From positions 1-64,000 of the forward strand of contig NZ_JACLYU010000001.1 in assembly GCF_016899725.1 (NCBI RefSeq): a DNA stretch of 64,000 bases. The letters are read 5' to 3'. The notes beneath the pieces are model-generated. The model was not told the DNA's origin. It worked only from the letters and a program-made list of their open reading frames with translations, and searched no databases. Numbering within the stretch: the first letter of the stretch is position 1; every line of letters begins with the position of its first letter. Source of the DNA: Bifidobacterium pullorum subsp. saeculare (GTDB lineage Bacteria > Actinomycetota > Actinomycetes > Actinomycetales > Bifidobacteriaceae). This document shows positions 8,314 to 18,198 of the stretch, piece by piece. The translations under genes were made by a program, and so were the position numbers.

Positions 8314-9524
8314 CGCGTGGCCCGCGAGTTGCCGACGCGCACGATGAGCCCTTGCTCGCTGAGGCGGTGCAGCGCCGTGCGCGTGGCGGCCTCGCTGGCA
8401 TGCATCTCCTGCTGGATCTCCTGACGCGTCAGGTCGGCGTGGGCGACCCGGAACAGCTCGAGCATCGCCTCCTCGAGATTCGACAGTTCCGCCTCGCCGG
8501 CCAAGGGCGTGCTCACCACGCCCTCGGCGTCGGTCTGGCCGTCGAGCCTAGCTGACGCGGCGCCGGGGCAGCCCCCGGTCTGGGCGGGCGAGTCATCCAA
8601 TCCGGCGCCGAACACATCCACGGACTGTCCGTCCTCCGCCAGCTCGGCGGTCACCACATCGCCGGCGGCGTCGGTCCGGGCCATGGCATGGCCGACCGGC
8701 GGCACTTCGCCGAGCAGCGCCGTCATCTCGCCGCCGCCATAGTCGATGATCGTCCATGGGCGCGGCAGGGCGTCCCGCGGTTGGAGGGGCGACGGAAACG
8801 GGATGATCTTCGGATGCTTCTTCGGGTCGAAGCCCAACGTTCCGGCCGAGGCCCATGGGCCGCGGCCGGAACGCGTCGCATCGTCCTCAGGCGCCGGCAG
8901 CGGCAACGTCAGTGACACGGAACGCGGCGCCACCGTCAGCTGCGGCGGCACGTCGGCCCTGCCGTAGGCGTCCACGATGCGCGGGATGCCGGTGCCGCGG
9001 CCCCGCGCCAGCCCCAGCCGGCGGAACACGGCGAGCAGCCGCGGATTGCGCGGCCGCACCGCGCCATTGAGCACGTCGCCCAACGTCAGGTCCCCGGGAA
9101 AGCCGCCCGGCGAGACGATGCGCAGATGGTCGTCGTACAGCTCCACCATCGTCGGCGCATCCGTCGCATAGTCACGGTGGAGGATCGCGTTCGCCACCGC
9201 CTCGCGCACGGCCTGCTCCGGCCAGCGCGGGCCGGGGCCGGCATGACCGTCCACGAAATCCAAGGCGTCCGTGAGCTGGCCGAGCAGCGAGCCGGAGCAT
9301 TCGCGCTCCTCGACCACATCGGTGCGGCGGTCGCCGGCGAATACCGTCAGAGACAGCGTGGCAGGGCATTGGTCACTGACCAGCAGGCCCGGTTCGTCGC
9401 CGTCCGACGTCCCCGGCGCGCCCGCCGCCAGTAAGGCTGCGACCGTCCCGTCCCACGGCACGCCGGCGTCGGCGAAGGCCATCCTGGCCTGGTCATACGT
9501 GAGCGGTTGCGTCGAGTTCCCCAT
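8298..9524 (-). CDS. RecG C-terminal-like ATPase/HTH transcriptional regulator
   Basis: The product is 408 residues. Residues about 100-205 match the HATPase_c_4 module of the AlbA_2/RecG-C-like family: [15 protein letters not shown], then [42 protein letters not shown]. The N-terminal AlbA_2 domain is missing or reduced to its last strands ([16 protein letters not shown]). A disordered insert, about 215-330, is followed by a C-terminal winged-helix segment ([34 protein letters not shown]). Despite old annotations this is not a helicase, since no Walker motifs are present. A regulatory role is likely but unproven. The ATG at 9524 is eight bases after a -10 box. Confidence 0.78.
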   Translation of the reverse strand: MGNSTQPLTYDQARMAFADAGVPWDGTVAALLAAGAPGTSDGDEPGLLVSDQCPATLSLTVFAGDRRTDVVEERECSGSLLGQLTDALDFVDGHAGPGPRWPEQAVREAVANAILHRDYATDAPTMVELYDDHLRIVSPGGFPGDLTLGDVLNGAVRPRNPRLLAVFRRLGLARGRGTGIPRIVDAYGRADVPPQLTVAPRSVSLTLPLPAPEDDATRSGRGPWASAGTLGFDPKKHPKIIPFPSPLQPRDALPRPWTIIDYGGGEMTALLGEVPPVGHAMARTDAAGDVVTAELAEDGQSVDVFGAGLDDSPAQTGGCPGAASARLDGQTDAEGVVSTPLAGEAELSNLEEAMLELFRVAHADLTRQEIQQEMHASEAATRTALHRLSEQGLIVRVGNSRATRYRAL

Positions 9525-9532
9525 GGGGCGCC

Positions 9533-9538
9533 ATGGTA
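9533..9538 (-). promoter_or_regulatory. leaderless promoter, -10 TACCAT
   Basis: On the minus strand TACCAT lies eight bases before the ATG at 9524. It is divergent from the proS promoter 70 bases away. Confidence 0.5.
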
Positions 9539-9606
9539 TTCAGCGAAGCCGACACCCGGGCCTTGGCCGGGCCTCGGAGCCGGAGGCGCTCGTCCCCTTG
9601 GACCGC

Positions 9607-9612
9607 TAGGTT
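9607..9612 (+). promoter_or_regulatory. leaderless promoter of proS, -10 TAGGTT
   Basis: TAGGTT ends seven bases before the ATG at 9620. No ribosome site is present. Confidence 0.55.
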
Positions 9613-9619
9613 GGGGCGT

Positions 9620-11443
9620 ATGGAATCCAAGACCCTCCGTATGTCAACCCTGTTCCTGCGCACGCTGCGCGAGGACCCCGCCGACGCCGACGTTGCGTCG
9701 GCCAAGCTGCTCCAGCGCGCCGGCTACATCCGCAAGGCCGCCCCCGGCATCTGGACCTGGCTGCCGCTCGGCCTCAAGGTGCTCAATAAGATCGAGGCCG
9801 TGATCCGCGAGGAGATGGACGGCATCGGCGCCCAGGAGGTCCACTTCCCGGCCCTGCTGCCGCGCGAGCCCTACGAGGCCACCCACCGCTGGGAGGAGTA
9901 CGGCGAGAATCTCTTCCGTCTCAAGGACCGCCACCAGGCCGACTATCTGCTCGCCCCCACCCACGAGGAGATGTTCACCCTGCTGGTCAAGGACATGTAC
10001 TCCTCGTACAAGGACCTGCCCGTCACGCTCTACCAGATCCAGACCAAGTACCGCGACGAGTTCCGCCCGCGCGCCGGACTCATCCGCGGCCGTGAGTTCG
10101 TGATGAAGGACGCCTACTCGTTCACCATCGACGAGGAGGGCATGCGCAAGGCCTACATGGACGAGCGCAGCGCCTACGAGCGCATCTTCCAGCGCCTGGA
10201 CCTGAAGTACGTGCCGGTGTTCGCGATGTCCGGCCCGATGGGCGGCTCCGCCTCCGAGGAGTTCCTGGCCCCGATGGCCATCGGCGAGGACACCTTCGCG
10301 CTCGCTCCCTCCGGCAAGGCGTGGAACGTCGAGGCGCTGACCACCCCCGAGGTGCCAGCCGTGGACTGCTCGGCCACGCCTGCGGCCTCGAAGCAGCCCA
10401 CCCCCGACGCGGCCACCGTGGAGGCGATGGTCAGGCGCGCCGACGCCGACCATCCGCGGACGGACGGCCGGAGCTGGGCGGCGTCCGACATCCTCAAGAA
10501 CGTCGTCATCGCCGTCTGCCATCCCGAGGACGAGGAGCATGGCGAGCCGTGGCGCGAGCTCATCGTCGTCGGCATCCCCGGCGACCGCGAGGTCGATATG
10601 AAGCGCCTAGAGGCGCAGTTCGCCCCCGCCGAGCTGGAGGAAGCGACCGAGGACGACCTCAAGGCCCATCCCGAGCTGGTGCGCGGCTACATCGGCCCGA
10701 TGGCCCTCGGCCCGCAGGCCCGCGGCGGCAGGAAGGCCGACGGGGCGTCGGACACCGGCGAGGCGCTGCGCTACTTCCTCGACGCGCATGTGGCCCGGGG
10801 CTCCGCCTGGTTCACCGGGGCCGACGAGCAGGGCGTGGACTGGTACGACCTCGTCTACGGGCGCGACTTCGAGGCCGACGGCACCGTCGAGGCCGTCGAG
10901 GTGCGCCACGGCGACATGAGCCCGGACGGCTCTGGCCCGCTGAGCTTCGAGCGTGGCGTGGAAATCGGCCAGGTGTTCCAGCTGGGCCTCAAGTACTCAA
11001 AGGCGCTGGATCTCAAGGTGCTGGACAGCAACGGCAAGGCCGTGCCCGTGTGGATGGGCTGCTACGGCATCGGCGTCTCCCGCGTGCTCGCCTGCATCGC
11101 CGAGACCCACCACGACGAGGCCGGCCTGGCCTGGCCGTCCATCGTGGCCCCCGCGCAGGTGCATGTGGTGGCCACCGGCAAGGACGAGCAGGCCTTCGAC
11201 GGCGCCGAACGGCTCGTCAAGGAGCTGGAGGAGCGCGGCATCGAGGTCATCTACGACGACCGCCGCAAGGTCTCCCCGGGCGTCAAGTTCAAGGACGCCG
11301 AGCTCATCGGCGTGCCGCAGATCGCCGTGGTCGGCCGCGACTATGTCAACGACGGCACCATCGAGATCCGCGGCCGCGACGGCTCCGACAAGGTGACGGT
11401 GCCGGCCGACCAGGCCGCCGCCACGCTGGCCGACCGCCTGTGA
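9620..11443 (+). CDS. proS: prolyl-tRNA synthetase
   Basis: The product is 607 residues, the length of the bacterial-type ProRS with the YbaK-like editing insertion. Class II motif 1 lies around [16 protein letters not shown]. Motif 2 is [31 protein letters not shown]. Motif 3 is near [14 protein letters not shown]. The insertion spans about 230-410. The C-terminal anticodon-binding domain begins near [13 protein letters not shown]. The enzyme charges tRNA-Pro in the cytoplasm. A start at 9533 is open but lies in promoter DNA; the leaderless -10 box fixes 9620. A strong hairpin terminator follows 70 bases after the stop. Confidence 0.96.
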   Translation: MESKTLRMSTLFLRTLREDPADADVASAKLLQRAGYIRKAAPGIWTWLPLGLKVLNKIEAVIREEMDGIGAQEVHFPALLPREPYEATHRWEEYGENLFRLKDRHQADYLLAPTHEEMFTLLVKDMYSSYKDLPVTLYQIQTKYRDEFRPRAGLIRGREFVMKDAYSFTIDEEGMRKAYMDERSAYERIFQRLDLKYVPVFAMSGPMGGSASEEFLAPMAIGEDTFALAPSGKAWNVEALTTPEVPAVDCSATPAASKQPTPDAATVEAMVRRADADHPRTDGRSWAASDILKNVVIAVCHPEDEEHGEPWRELIVVGIPGDREVDMKRLEAQFAPAELEEATEDDLKAHPELVRGYIGPMALGPQARGGRKADGASDTGEALRYFLDAHVARGSAWFTGADEQGVDWYDLVYGRDFEADGTVEAVEVRHGDMSPDGSGPLSFERGVEIGQVFQLGLKYSKALDLKVLDSNGKAVPVWMGCYGIGVSRVLACIAETHHDEAGLAWPSIVAPAQVHVVATGKDEQAFDGAERLVKELEERGIEVIYDDRRKVSPGVKFKDAELIGVPQIAVVGRDYVNDGTIEIRGRDGSDKVTVPADQAAATLADRL

Positions 11444-11513
11444 CGCCGGCGAGGTGACCGCTCCGGCCTGCCCGGCCCGCTCGGTTCCGTAAGGCCTGAA
11501 TGCCTGAATCCGA

Positions 11514-11546
11514 CCGCCCCCGTTCCCCTTTCGGGAACGGGGGCGG
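11514..11546 (+). terminator. hairpin terminator after proS
   Basis: A perfect 14-bp stem (11514-11527 with 11533-11546) encloses a five-base loop. There is no long T run, as is usual in high-GC actinobacteria. Confidence 0.7.
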
Positions 11547-11606
11547 CGTCGTATGCGGGGGGCATCGGGGGAGGGGACGCCCCCGTTTGGTGGACGGCCC
11601 GGTCCT

Positions 11607-11629
11607 CGTCCACAACGATTGTGGACGAC
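11607..11629. promoter_or_regulatory. perfect palindrome upstream of ssb, possible regulatory site
   Basis: TCGTCCACAA and TTGTGGACGA form 10-bp arms around CGA. Each arm differs by one base from the high-GC DnaA box TTGTCCACA, so two inverted DnaA-like boxes are possible. The site lies in the 371-base gap between proS and ssb; apart from this palindrome and the terminator nothing else was recognised there. Confidence 0.4.
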
Positions 11630-11814
11630 ACGCCCGGAACGGAGGATCCGACCACAATGCCCCGCGGCGATGGCGGCGCTCCGGGCGTCTCGGGCAGAGT
11701 GGAGGCACCGAGGAACCACGGCGACCGGACCTCCCTCATCCACTCTCCGTCAACGCGGTCCGGCGCCGTGGCCCGCCTCGGTCCACTTGTCAGACCACGA
11801 GGAAAGGAATGACC

Positions 11815-12432
11815 ATGGCAAGTCAGCAAGCGGCGGTCACCCTGCGGGGCTTCGTCGGCACCGATCCCATCCTGCGCGGCGTGGAAGGGGTCAACACCGT
11901 GGCCACCTTCCGCGTGGGTACCACGCGCAGCTACTACCACCGCGACCGTGGCACCTGGGTGGAATGCCCCACCACCTGGATCACCGTCAAGGCCTTCCGC
12001 AAGCTCGCCGAGAACGTGGGCCGCTCCGTGCACAAACGTGACGCGGTGATCGTCACCGGCATGCTGGGCACTGACTCCTGGCAGACCGAAAACGGCGAGT
12101 CGCGCTCCGCCATCGTGCTCGAGGCCACCGCCATCGGCCACGACCTCAACTTCGGCTTCACTCGGCTCAACCGCATCGAAAAACCGGCCGACGCCCAGCA
12201 GCCGGCCGCCGGAGAACAGGCGCAGGCGGCGCCGGCCGCGGCGATGCCCGCCGGCGCGCCACAGGCCGGCGCGGCGGCAGTCCAGCCGGTGCATATCGAC
12301 GTTCCTCCGGCGCAGGACGGCGCGCCGGCCGCGCAGGGCGCCGCCTCGCCGGGCGACGCCCAGCAGACCCCCGCCGAAGCGCCGGCCGCAGCCGGCGAGG
12401 ACCTCGGCGCTTCGGACGGTCCGGAGTTCTGA
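11815..12432 (+). CDS. ssb: single-stranded DNA-binding protein (accessory-type)
   Basis: The product is 205 residues. The OB fold occupies about 5-115 (VTLRGFVGTDPIL, VATFRVGTTRSYY, WITVKAFRKLAENV, DAVIVTGMLGTDSW). It is followed by an 80-residue Ala/Gln/Pro-rich linker. The C-terminus ends GASDGPEF: acidic, but not the classical DDDIPF tip that recruits repair partners. The gene is not in the usual rpsF-ssb-rpsR operon, which suggests a second SSB rather than the replicative one. The ATG at 11815 follows AGGAAAGG; an in-frame ATG two codons earlier is too close to that site. Confidence 0.85.
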   Translation: MASQQAAVTLRGFVGTDPILRGVEGVNTVATFRVGTTRSYYHRDRGTWVECPTTWITVKAFRKLAENVGRSVHKRDAVIVTGMLGTDSWQTENGESRSAIVLEATAIGHDLNFGFTRLNRIEKPADAQQPAAGEQAQAAPAAAMPAGAPQAGAAAVQPVHIDVPPAQDGAPAAQGAASPGDAQQTPAEAPAAAGEDLGASDGPEF

Positions 12433-12468
12433 CCGGACCGGGGCGGTAGACGCCGTCCCGGTCCGGTC
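12431..12468. terminator. bidirectional hairpin terminator between ssb and the M13 peptidase gene
   Basis: GACCGGACCGGG (12431-12442) pairs with CCCGGTCCGGTC (12457-12468) in the convergent gap. Confidence 0.7.
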
Positions 12469-12488
12469 GGCTCACGGCCGCCAGCGGC

Positions 12489-14603
12489 TCACCAGATGCG
12501 CACGCGGTCGGCCGGGTCGAGCCACATCGCGTCGTCGCTGGTCACGCCGAATGCCTGGTAGAACAGGTCCACGTTGCGCGCGATGCCGTTCGTGCGGAAC
12601 TCGGCCGGCGAATGCGGGTCGATCTGCAGGTACTGCTCCGCCAGCTCGTCGCGGTTCTTGGAGCGCCAGATCGAGGCGTAGCCCAGGAAGAAGCGCTGCA
12701 GGCCGGTGAACCCGTCCATCTCGGGCGCGGTGGCGAGCAGCGAGGCGATGGCCTCGGGGCTGCCGTCGCGCTGCGGCCGGGCCCCGGAGCCGGCGTTTGC
12801 GTCCGTGCCGGCCGCCCGGTCCGCCAGTGCGAAGGCGTAGGCCTTGAGCGCGATGTTCACGCCGCCCAGGTCGCCGATGTTCTCGCCGATGGTCAGCGCG
12901 CCGTTGACATGCGGGGCCTTGCCGGGCTCGTCCGCGTACTTCTCCCTGAGCTGCTCGGGCACGAAGGCGTCGTACTGGGCGATGAGCGCCTTGGTGCGCG
13001 CCTCGAAGTTCGCCTTGTCCTCGGCGGTCCACCAGTCGCGCAGTCTGCCGTCGCCGTCGTACTGGGCGCCCTGGTCGTCGAAGCCGTGGCCGATCTCATG
13101 GCCGATGACCGCGCCGATGCCGCCGTAGTTGGCCGCGTCCTCGGCGTCCGGATCGAAGAACGGGGGCTGGAGGATGGCCGCCGGGAACACGATGACGTTC
13201 ATGCTCGGCTCGTAGTAGGCGTTCACGGTCTGCGGGTTCATCAGCCATTCGCCGCGGTCCACCGGCTTGCCGGCCTTGGCCAGCTGGAAGCCGGTCTCGT
13301 ACAGTGTGGCGGCGGCCATGTTGTCCGCCAGGAGGGCGTCCTCGCGCACGTCGAGCGCCGCGTAGTCGCGCCAATGCTCGGTGTAGCCGATCATCGGGGT
13401 GAACTTGGCGAGCTTCTCCAGCGCCTTGGCCTTCGTCTCCTCGCCCAGCCAGTCGGAGTTGGCGATGGAAACGCGGTAGGCGTCGATGAGGTTGGCGACA
13501 AGCGCCTCCATGCGGCGCTTCGAGCTGGCCGGGAAGTGGCGGCGCACATACTCGCGGCCCACGTCCTCGCCGCACACGCCGTTGACCAGCGCCACGGCGC
13601 GCTTCCAGCGGTCGCGCTGCTTCCTGGCGCCGGAGAGCACCTTGCCATAGAAGTCGAAGTTCGTCTTGTCGAAGCGTTCGGCGAGCATGCTTGCCGCGCC
13701 GATGACCACATGAACCTTCGCCCACAGCTTGAGGTCGTCCAGCGTGGCCTGCTGCCAGAACGCGCCCAGGCCCCTGACGAAGCTCGGCTCGTGCACGATC
13801 GCATGCGCCAGCGCGGCCCTGAGATCCACCGGCTGGGCCTGCGCGGCCGGAGTCGCGTCATAGGCGTCCTGCCAGGCGCGCGCCCAGGCCTCGAGGTCGA
13901 AGGCGCCGAACGCGGCGGCCAGAGCGTCCCAGTCCATCGGATTGTTCGTCTTGACGGAGTCGCGGGTGGCCACGTTGTCCCAATGGTTCGCGGCGATGCG
14001 CGTCTCCACGTCCAGGAACCGGGCGGCCTGCTCGGCCGCGTCCTCGCCGTCGGCGGCCAGGTCCGCGTTGGACAGCTGGCGGGCCACCATGTCCACGTAG
14101 GCCTCGCGGATCGGCTCGTAATGGTCCTCGCGGTAGTAGGCCTCGTCCGGCAGGCCGATGCCGGCCTGCTCCACATGCACCACATTCGTCTCCGGGTCGG
14201 CCGGGTCGCCGTACACGGACAGGCCGAACAGGTCCGGGCCACCGGTCGGGTTCATCGCGCCCAGCGCGCGTGCCAGCGCCGTCTTGTCGCCCGCCGCCTC
14301 GATCGCCTCGAGGTCGGGGTGGATCGGGGCGGCGCCCGCCGCCTCGATCGCCGCGGTGTCCAGGAAGGAGCGGTACAGGGCGCGGGACTTGGCGGCCGGG
14401 CAGTCGTCCTCCTCCAGGATGTCGCGGATCTGACGCTCCGCGTCCTCGGCGAGCTTGTCGAAGGAGCCGTAGCGGGAACGGTCGTCGGGCAGGCGGTAGG
14501 TGTCGATCCACGGTCCATTGACGTAGCGGAACAGGTCGTCGGCGGGTCTGATGACGGATGAGAACGATGCCGGGTCGATGCCGGACTTCAGGGTTTCACT
14601 CAT
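12489..14603 (-). CDS. pepO: M13-family zinc metallopeptidase (PepO/neprilysin-like)
   Basis: The product is 704 residues, typical for M13 peptidases. The zinc site is HEIGH (H502, E503, H506) followed by GFDDQGAQYDGDG. NAYYEPSMNVIVFPAAIL holds the substrate-binding Asn-Ala-Tyr motif, and ENIGDLGGVNIAL provides the third zinc ligand (Glu) and the Asp. No signal peptide is seen, so it is probably cytoplasmic and trims oligopeptides. This fits an organism with several peptide transporters, such as the one at 41412-46800. The ATG at 14603 (MSETLKSG) lies eight bases after a -10 box; the longer frame to 14849 overlaps the promoter of map. Confidence 0.93.
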   Translation of the reverse strand: MSETLKSGIDPASFSSVIRPADDLFRYVNGPWIDTYRLPDDRSRYGSFDKLAEDAERQIRDILEEDDCPAAKSRALYRSFLDTAAIEAAGAAPIHPDLEAIEAAGDKTALARALGAMNPTGGPDLFGLSVYGDPADPETNVVHVEQAGIGLPDEAYYREDHYEPIREAYVDMVARQLSNADLAADGEDAAEQAARFLDVETRIAANHWDNVATRDSVKTNNPMDWDALAAAFGAFDLEAWARAWQDAYDATPAAQAQPVDLRAALAHAIVHEPSFVRGLGAFWQQATLDDLKLWAKVHVVIGAASMLAERFDKTNFDFYGKVLSGARKQRDRWKRAVALVNGVCGEDVGREYVRRHFPASSKRRMEALVANLIDAYRVSIANSDWLGEETKAKALEKLAKFTPMIGYTEHWRDYAALDVREDALLADNMAAATLYETGFQLAKAGKPVDRGEWLMNPQTVNAYYEPSMNVIVFPAAILQPPFFDPDAEDAANYGGIGAVIGHEIGHGFDDQGAQYDGDGRLRDWWTAEDKANFEARTKALIAQYDAFVPEQLREKYADEPGKAPHVNGALTIGENIGDLGGVNIALKAYAFALADRAAGTDANAGSGARPQRDGSPEAIASLLATAPEMDGFTGLQRFFLGYASIWRSKNRDELAEQYLQIDPHSPAEFRTNGIARNVDLFYQAFGVTSDDAMWLDPADRVRIW

Positions 14604-14611
14604 ATCTGCGT

Positions 14612-14617
14612 AGTCTA
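14612..14617 (-). promoter_or_regulatory. leaderless promoter of the M13 peptidase gene, -10 TAGACT
   Basis: On the minus strand TAGACT lies eight bases before the ATG at 14603. Confidence 0.55.
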
Positions 14618-14680
14618 GTCGCCCGGCGCCGCCCTGCGGCGCACGGCCCAGAGCCCGGGAGGGTAGGGGAGTGGGCGGCG

Positions 14681-14686
14681 TAGGCT
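14681..14686 (+). promoter_or_regulatory. leaderless promoter of map, -10 TAGGCT
   Basis: TAGGCT ends eight bases before the ATG at 14695. It is divergent from the peptidase promoter. Confidence 0.5.
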
Positions 14687-14694
14687 GGGGGACC

Positions 14695-15471
14695 ATGATC
14701 GAATTGAAAACCCCCAAGGAAATCGAAGCGATGAAGCCTGCCGGCAGGTTCGTCGGCTCCATTCTGCGCGACCTGCGCAACAGCGTGAAGGTCGGCACCA
14801 ACCTGCTCGAGATCGACGAGTTCGTGCACAAGCGCATCATGGACCGCAAGGGCGCCGAGTCCTGCTACGTGGACTATGCCCCCGACTTCGGCACCGGCCC
14901 CTTCGCCCACTACATCTGTACCTCGGTCAACGACGCGGTGCTCCACGGCGTGCCCTACGACTACGACCTCAAGGACGGCGATCTGCTCAGCCTCGACCTG
15001 GCGATCAACGTGGACGGTTGGGTGGGTGACTCGGCCATCAGCTGGGTGGTCGGCACCAAGCAGGATCCGGAGGACCTGCGCCTCATCAAGTGCACCGAGG
15101 AGGCCCTGGCCGCCGGCATCGACGCGGCGCGCTCCGGCAACCGCCTCGGCGACGTCTCCTGCGCCATCGGCGACGTGGCCCGCGAGTACGGCTACCCGAT
15201 CAACCTCGAGTTCGGCGGCCACGGCGTCGGCCGCATCATGCACGGCGACCCCCATGTGCCCAACGACGGCCGCGCCCATCACGGCTACAAGCTGCGCCCG
15301 GGCCTGGTCATCGCCATCGAGCCGTGGTTCCTCAAGACCACCGACGAAATCTACCAGGATCCCAAGGACGGCTGGACGCTGCGCTCCTCGGATGGCTCGC
15401 GCGGCGCCCACTCCGAGCACACCATCGCGATCACCGAGGACGGCCCGGTCATCCTCACCACGCGCGACTGA
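14695..15471 (+). CDS. map: type I methionine aminopeptidase
   Basis: The product is 258 residues and removes the initiator methionine from nascent proteins. It opens with MIELKTPKEIEAMKPAGRFV. Metal ligands are recognisable in LSLDLAINVDGWVGDSAISW (two Asp), GHGVGRIMHGDPHVPN (His) and GLVIAIEPWF (Glu), with the last Glu in AHSEHTIAITEDGP. No N-terminal SH3-type zinc extension is present. It stands as its own unit: the leaderless promoter is in front and a strong hairpin is behind. Confidence 0.95.
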   Translation: MIELKTPKEIEAMKPAGRFVGSILRDLRNSVKVGTNLLEIDEFVHKRIMDRKGAESCYVDYAPDFGTGPFAHYICTSVNDAVLHGVPYDYDLKDGDLLSLDLAINVDGWVGDSAISWVVGTKQDPEDLRLIKCTEEALAAGIDAARSGNRLGDVSCAIGDVAREYGYPINLEFGGHGVGRIMHGDPHVPNDGRAHHGYKLRPGLVIAIEPWFLKTTDEIYQDPKDGWTLRSSDGSRGAHSEHTIAITEDGPVILTTRD

Positions 15472-15519
15472 ACGCCATCCCGCGCCCCGCGGCCATGCCG
15501 CGGCCGGCCGCGCCCCCAG

Positions 15520-15555
15520 GCGCCCCGCCGTCCCACGCAACGGACGGCGGGGCGC
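15520..15555 (+). terminator. hairpin terminator after map
   Basis: A 13-bp perfect stem (15520-15532 with 15543-15555) has a ten-base loop. Confidence 0.65.
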
Positions 15556-15643
15556 ATCCGTAATACCGCGCGGCTAGAGTGACGCGAAACATTGACGGCA
15601 ACTCGACCCCCGCGCCGGTCGCGCGGATATGGGAGGCACACGC

Positions 15644-16930
15644 ATGGCACAGGCTCGGCTCGACGTCGACGACGACAAATTCACGCTGCCCGTGGTCAAG
15701 GCGACCGCCGGCCCCGACGGCATCGTCGTCTCCTCGTTGCGCAACGACGGCTGGGTCACGCTCGACCCCGGCTTCCTGACCACCGCCCAATGCGAGTCGA
15801 AGATCACGTTCATCGACGGCAACAACTCGATCCTGCGCTACCACGGCTACCCGATCGAACAGCTGTGCGAGCATTCGAACTTCCTCGAGGTGGCGTGGCT
15901 GCTGCGGCACGGCGAACTGCCCAGCCAGCGGGAATACCAGGCCTTCCGCTCGACCATCCTGCGCCACACCATGGTGGGCGAGGAGTTCCGCGGACTCATC
16001 GGCTCGTTCCCGCGCAACGCCCACCCGATGAGCGTGCTCGCCAGCGCCGTCAACGCGCTCGCCAGCTTCTACCCCGACACCTGCGACATCACCGACGGCG
16101 ACCAGCTCGACGAGGCCGCCAGCATCATCATGGCCAAGGTGCGCACCATCGTCTCCCTGATCCACCGCCGCCGGCGCGACGAGCCGCTGCTGTACCCGGA
16201 CGTGACCCGCGGCTACGTGGACGACTTCCTGAGGATGAGCTTCGCCGTGCCCTACCAGCACTACGAGTCCGACCCGCTGTTCGTGGACGCGCTCGACAAG
16301 CTGCTCATCATCCACGCCGACCACGAGCAGAACTGCTCCACCTCCGTGGTGCGCATCGCCGGCAGCGCCCACGCCAACCTGTACTCCGCCGTGGCCGCGG
16401 GCATCAACGCCCTCTCCGGGCCGTTGCACGGCGGCGCGAACGAGGCCGTGCTGCGCCAGCTCGAGGAGATCCTGCATTCGGGCCAATCCGTCGCGGAGTT
16501 CGTCGAGGCGGCCAAGGCCTCCGGCCGGCGCATCTCCGGACTGGGGCACCGCGTCTACAAGTCCTACGATCCGCGCGCCGCTGTCGCCAAGTCGTATCTC
16601 AAGCGCCTCCTGTCCGAGCGCGGCGAGGCGCTGGCCGGCGAACGCGCGCTGTTCGACGTGGCCCTGGAGCTCGAGGACATCGCGCTGACGGACCCGTACT
16701 TCGTCGATCGCCACCTCTACCCGAACGTCGACTTCTACACGGGGCTGATCTACCGCGCCATCGGATTCGACCCCGCCATGTTCACCACGCTGTTCGCCCT
16801 GGGCCGCATCCCCGGCTGGATCGCCCAGTACCGGGAGATGCTCGCCGATCCGAACACCCGCATCGGCCGGCCCCGCCAGGTGTACACGGGCGAGACCGAA
16901 CGCGACTACGTGCCGATCGCCGAACGCTGA
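15644..16930 (+). CDS. gltA: citrate synthase
   Basis: The product is 428 residues, a type II hexameric-length citrate synthase that condenses acetyl-CoA and oxaloacetate. Landmarks are NSILRYHGYPIEQL, a catalytic His in GSAHANLYSAVAAGINALSG followed by PLHGGANEAVLRQL, and GLGHRVYKSYDPRAAV with the second His, then NVDFYTGLIYRAIG carrying the catalytic Asp and DPAMFTTLFALGRIPGW. Bifidobacteria lack a full TCA cycle; the enzyme most likely feeds 2-oxoglutarate and glutamate synthesis (inference). GGGAGG lies eight bases before the chosen ATG at 15644. Confidence 0.95.
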   Translation: MAQARLDVDDDKFTLPVVKATAGPDGIVVSSLRNDGWVTLDPGFLTTAQCESKITFIDGNNSILRYHGYPIEQLCEHSNFLEVAWLLRHGELPSQREYQAFRSTILRHTMVGEEFRGLIGSFPRNAHPMSVLASAVNALASFYPDTCDITDGDQLDEAASIIMAKVRTIVSLIHRRRRDEPLLYPDVTRGYVDDFLRMSFAVPYQHYESDPLFVDALDKLLIIHADHEQNCSTSVVRIAGSAHANLYSAVAAGINALSGPLHGGANEAVLRQLEEILHSGQSVAEFVEAAKASGRRISGLGHRVYKSYDPRAAVAKSYLKRLLSERGEALAGERALFDVALELEDIALTDPYFVDRHLYPNVDFYTGLIYRAIGFDPAMFTTLFALGRIPGWIAQYREMLADPNTRIGRPRQVYTGETERDYVPIAER

Positions 16931-16931
16931 G

Positions 16932-16965
16932 GGCGGCCGCGGCGGCTGTGCCGGCCGCGGCCGCC
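16932..16965. terminator. bidirectional terminator between gltA and dapD
   Basis: GGCGGCCGCGG (16932-16942) pairs with CCGCGGCCGCC (16955-16965) between two converging genes. Confidence 0.65.
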
Positions 16966-16972
16966 TAGCCGG

Positions 16973-17935
16973 CTAGTTCTTGTGCAGCGCTGCGTTGAGC
17001 TCGATGCCGGTCTTGCGGCGGCGCGCCTCGATGGCGCCGGTCACCGAATTGCGGATGAACAGGATGTTGTCCTTGCCGGACAGCTCCGCACCCTTGACCA
17101 CATCCATCGGCTCGCCCGCGGCGGCCTTCGCCTTGTCGTAGACCGTCACCTTGGTGCTGGCCGTCACGTACAGGCCCGCCTCGACGACGCAGTTGTCGCC
17201 CAGCGAGATGCCGATGCCGGCGTTCGCGCCGAGCAGCGAATGCTCGCCGATCGAGTTGCGCAGCTTGCCACCGCCCGACAGCGTGCCCATGATCGAGGCG
17301 CCGCCGCCGATGTCGGAGCCGTCGCCCACGACCACGCCCTGCGAGACGCGGCCCTCGACCATCGAGGTGCCCAGCGTGCCGGCGTTGAAGTTCACGAAGC
17401 CGGCGTGCATCACGGTGGTGCCCTCCGCCAGGTGGGCGCCCAGGCGCACGCGGCTCGAGTCGGCGATGCGCACGCCGGTGGGCACCACATAGTCGAGCAT
17501 GCGGGGGAACTTGTCGACGGACAGCACGGTCACATCCTCGCCGGAGGCCATCACGTCGAGCTTGCGCTGTGCGAAGTCGGGCACCGCGAACGGACCGCGG
17601 TCGGTCCACACCACGTTGTTGAGCTTGGCGAAGATGCCATCCAGGTTGAGCGTGTTCGGCTTCGCCAGGCGCATGCTCATCAGATGCAGGCGCAGGTAGG
17701 CGTCGGCCGCGTCCTCGATCGGGTCATCCAAGCGGCTGACGGTGAACACCGGCACGCGGCGCACGCCGCGCGCATCCGGCTCCGGGCGCACCATCGCGCC
17801 GAAGCCGTGGTCCGGGCGCGAGCCCTGTGCGGGCGCCTCGCCCAGCTCGAGCCTCGGATACCACACGTCCAGGGTGGCGCCGGCGGCGTCCACACTCGCC
17901 AGACCCCATCCCCATGCCTTGCGTGTCTCGCTCAT
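16973..17935 (-). CDS. dapD: 2,3,4,5-tetrahydropyridine-2,6-dicarboxylate N-succinyltransferase
   Basis: The product is 320 residues, the actinobacterial DapD length. The C-terminal half is a left-handed beta-helix of hexapeptide repeats ([55 protein letters not shown]). The N-terminal part includes [21 protein letters not shown]. The enzyme transfers succinyl from succinyl-CoA in the lysine/meso-diaminopimelate pathway and acts as a trimer in the cytoplasm. AAGGAGC precedes the ATG at 17935. Confidence 0.92.
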   Translation of the reverse strand: MSETRKAWGWGLASVDAAGATLDVWYPRLELGEAPAQGSRPDHGFGAMVRPEPDARGVRRVPVFTVSRLDDPIEDAADAYLRLHLMSMRLAKPNTLNLDGIFAKLNNVVWTDRGPFAVPDFAQRKLDVMASGEDVTVLSVDKFPRMLDYVVPTGVRIADSSRVRLGAHLAEGTTVMHAGFVNFNAGTLGTSMVEGRVSQGVVVGDGSDIGGGASIMGTLSGGGKLRNSIGEHSLLGANAGIGISLGDNCVVEAGLYVTASTKVTVYDKAKAAAGEPMDVVKGAELSGKDNILFIRNSVTGAIEARRRKTGIELNAALHKN

Positions 17936-18198
17936 TGTTGCTCCTTACCATCGAACGTGAGCTTGCCACACCACACGATACCCGAGCGGCCTTCGCCTGG
18001 CGGGCGGGCGTGCACCGTGCGGACGCGCCGGACGCGGGCCCCGCCCCGCGCCGGCGCGAATGTGACGGTTGCGCACGCGTTGCGCCCGTGCCCCGGCGCT
18101 CGGACCACGCCTTGCAGTACAGTGGCGGTCTGACTGTGTACAGAGCGGCCGGCATGCCGGCCGCTGCGGATTTTGAATAGACGGACAGGTAGCAGGGA

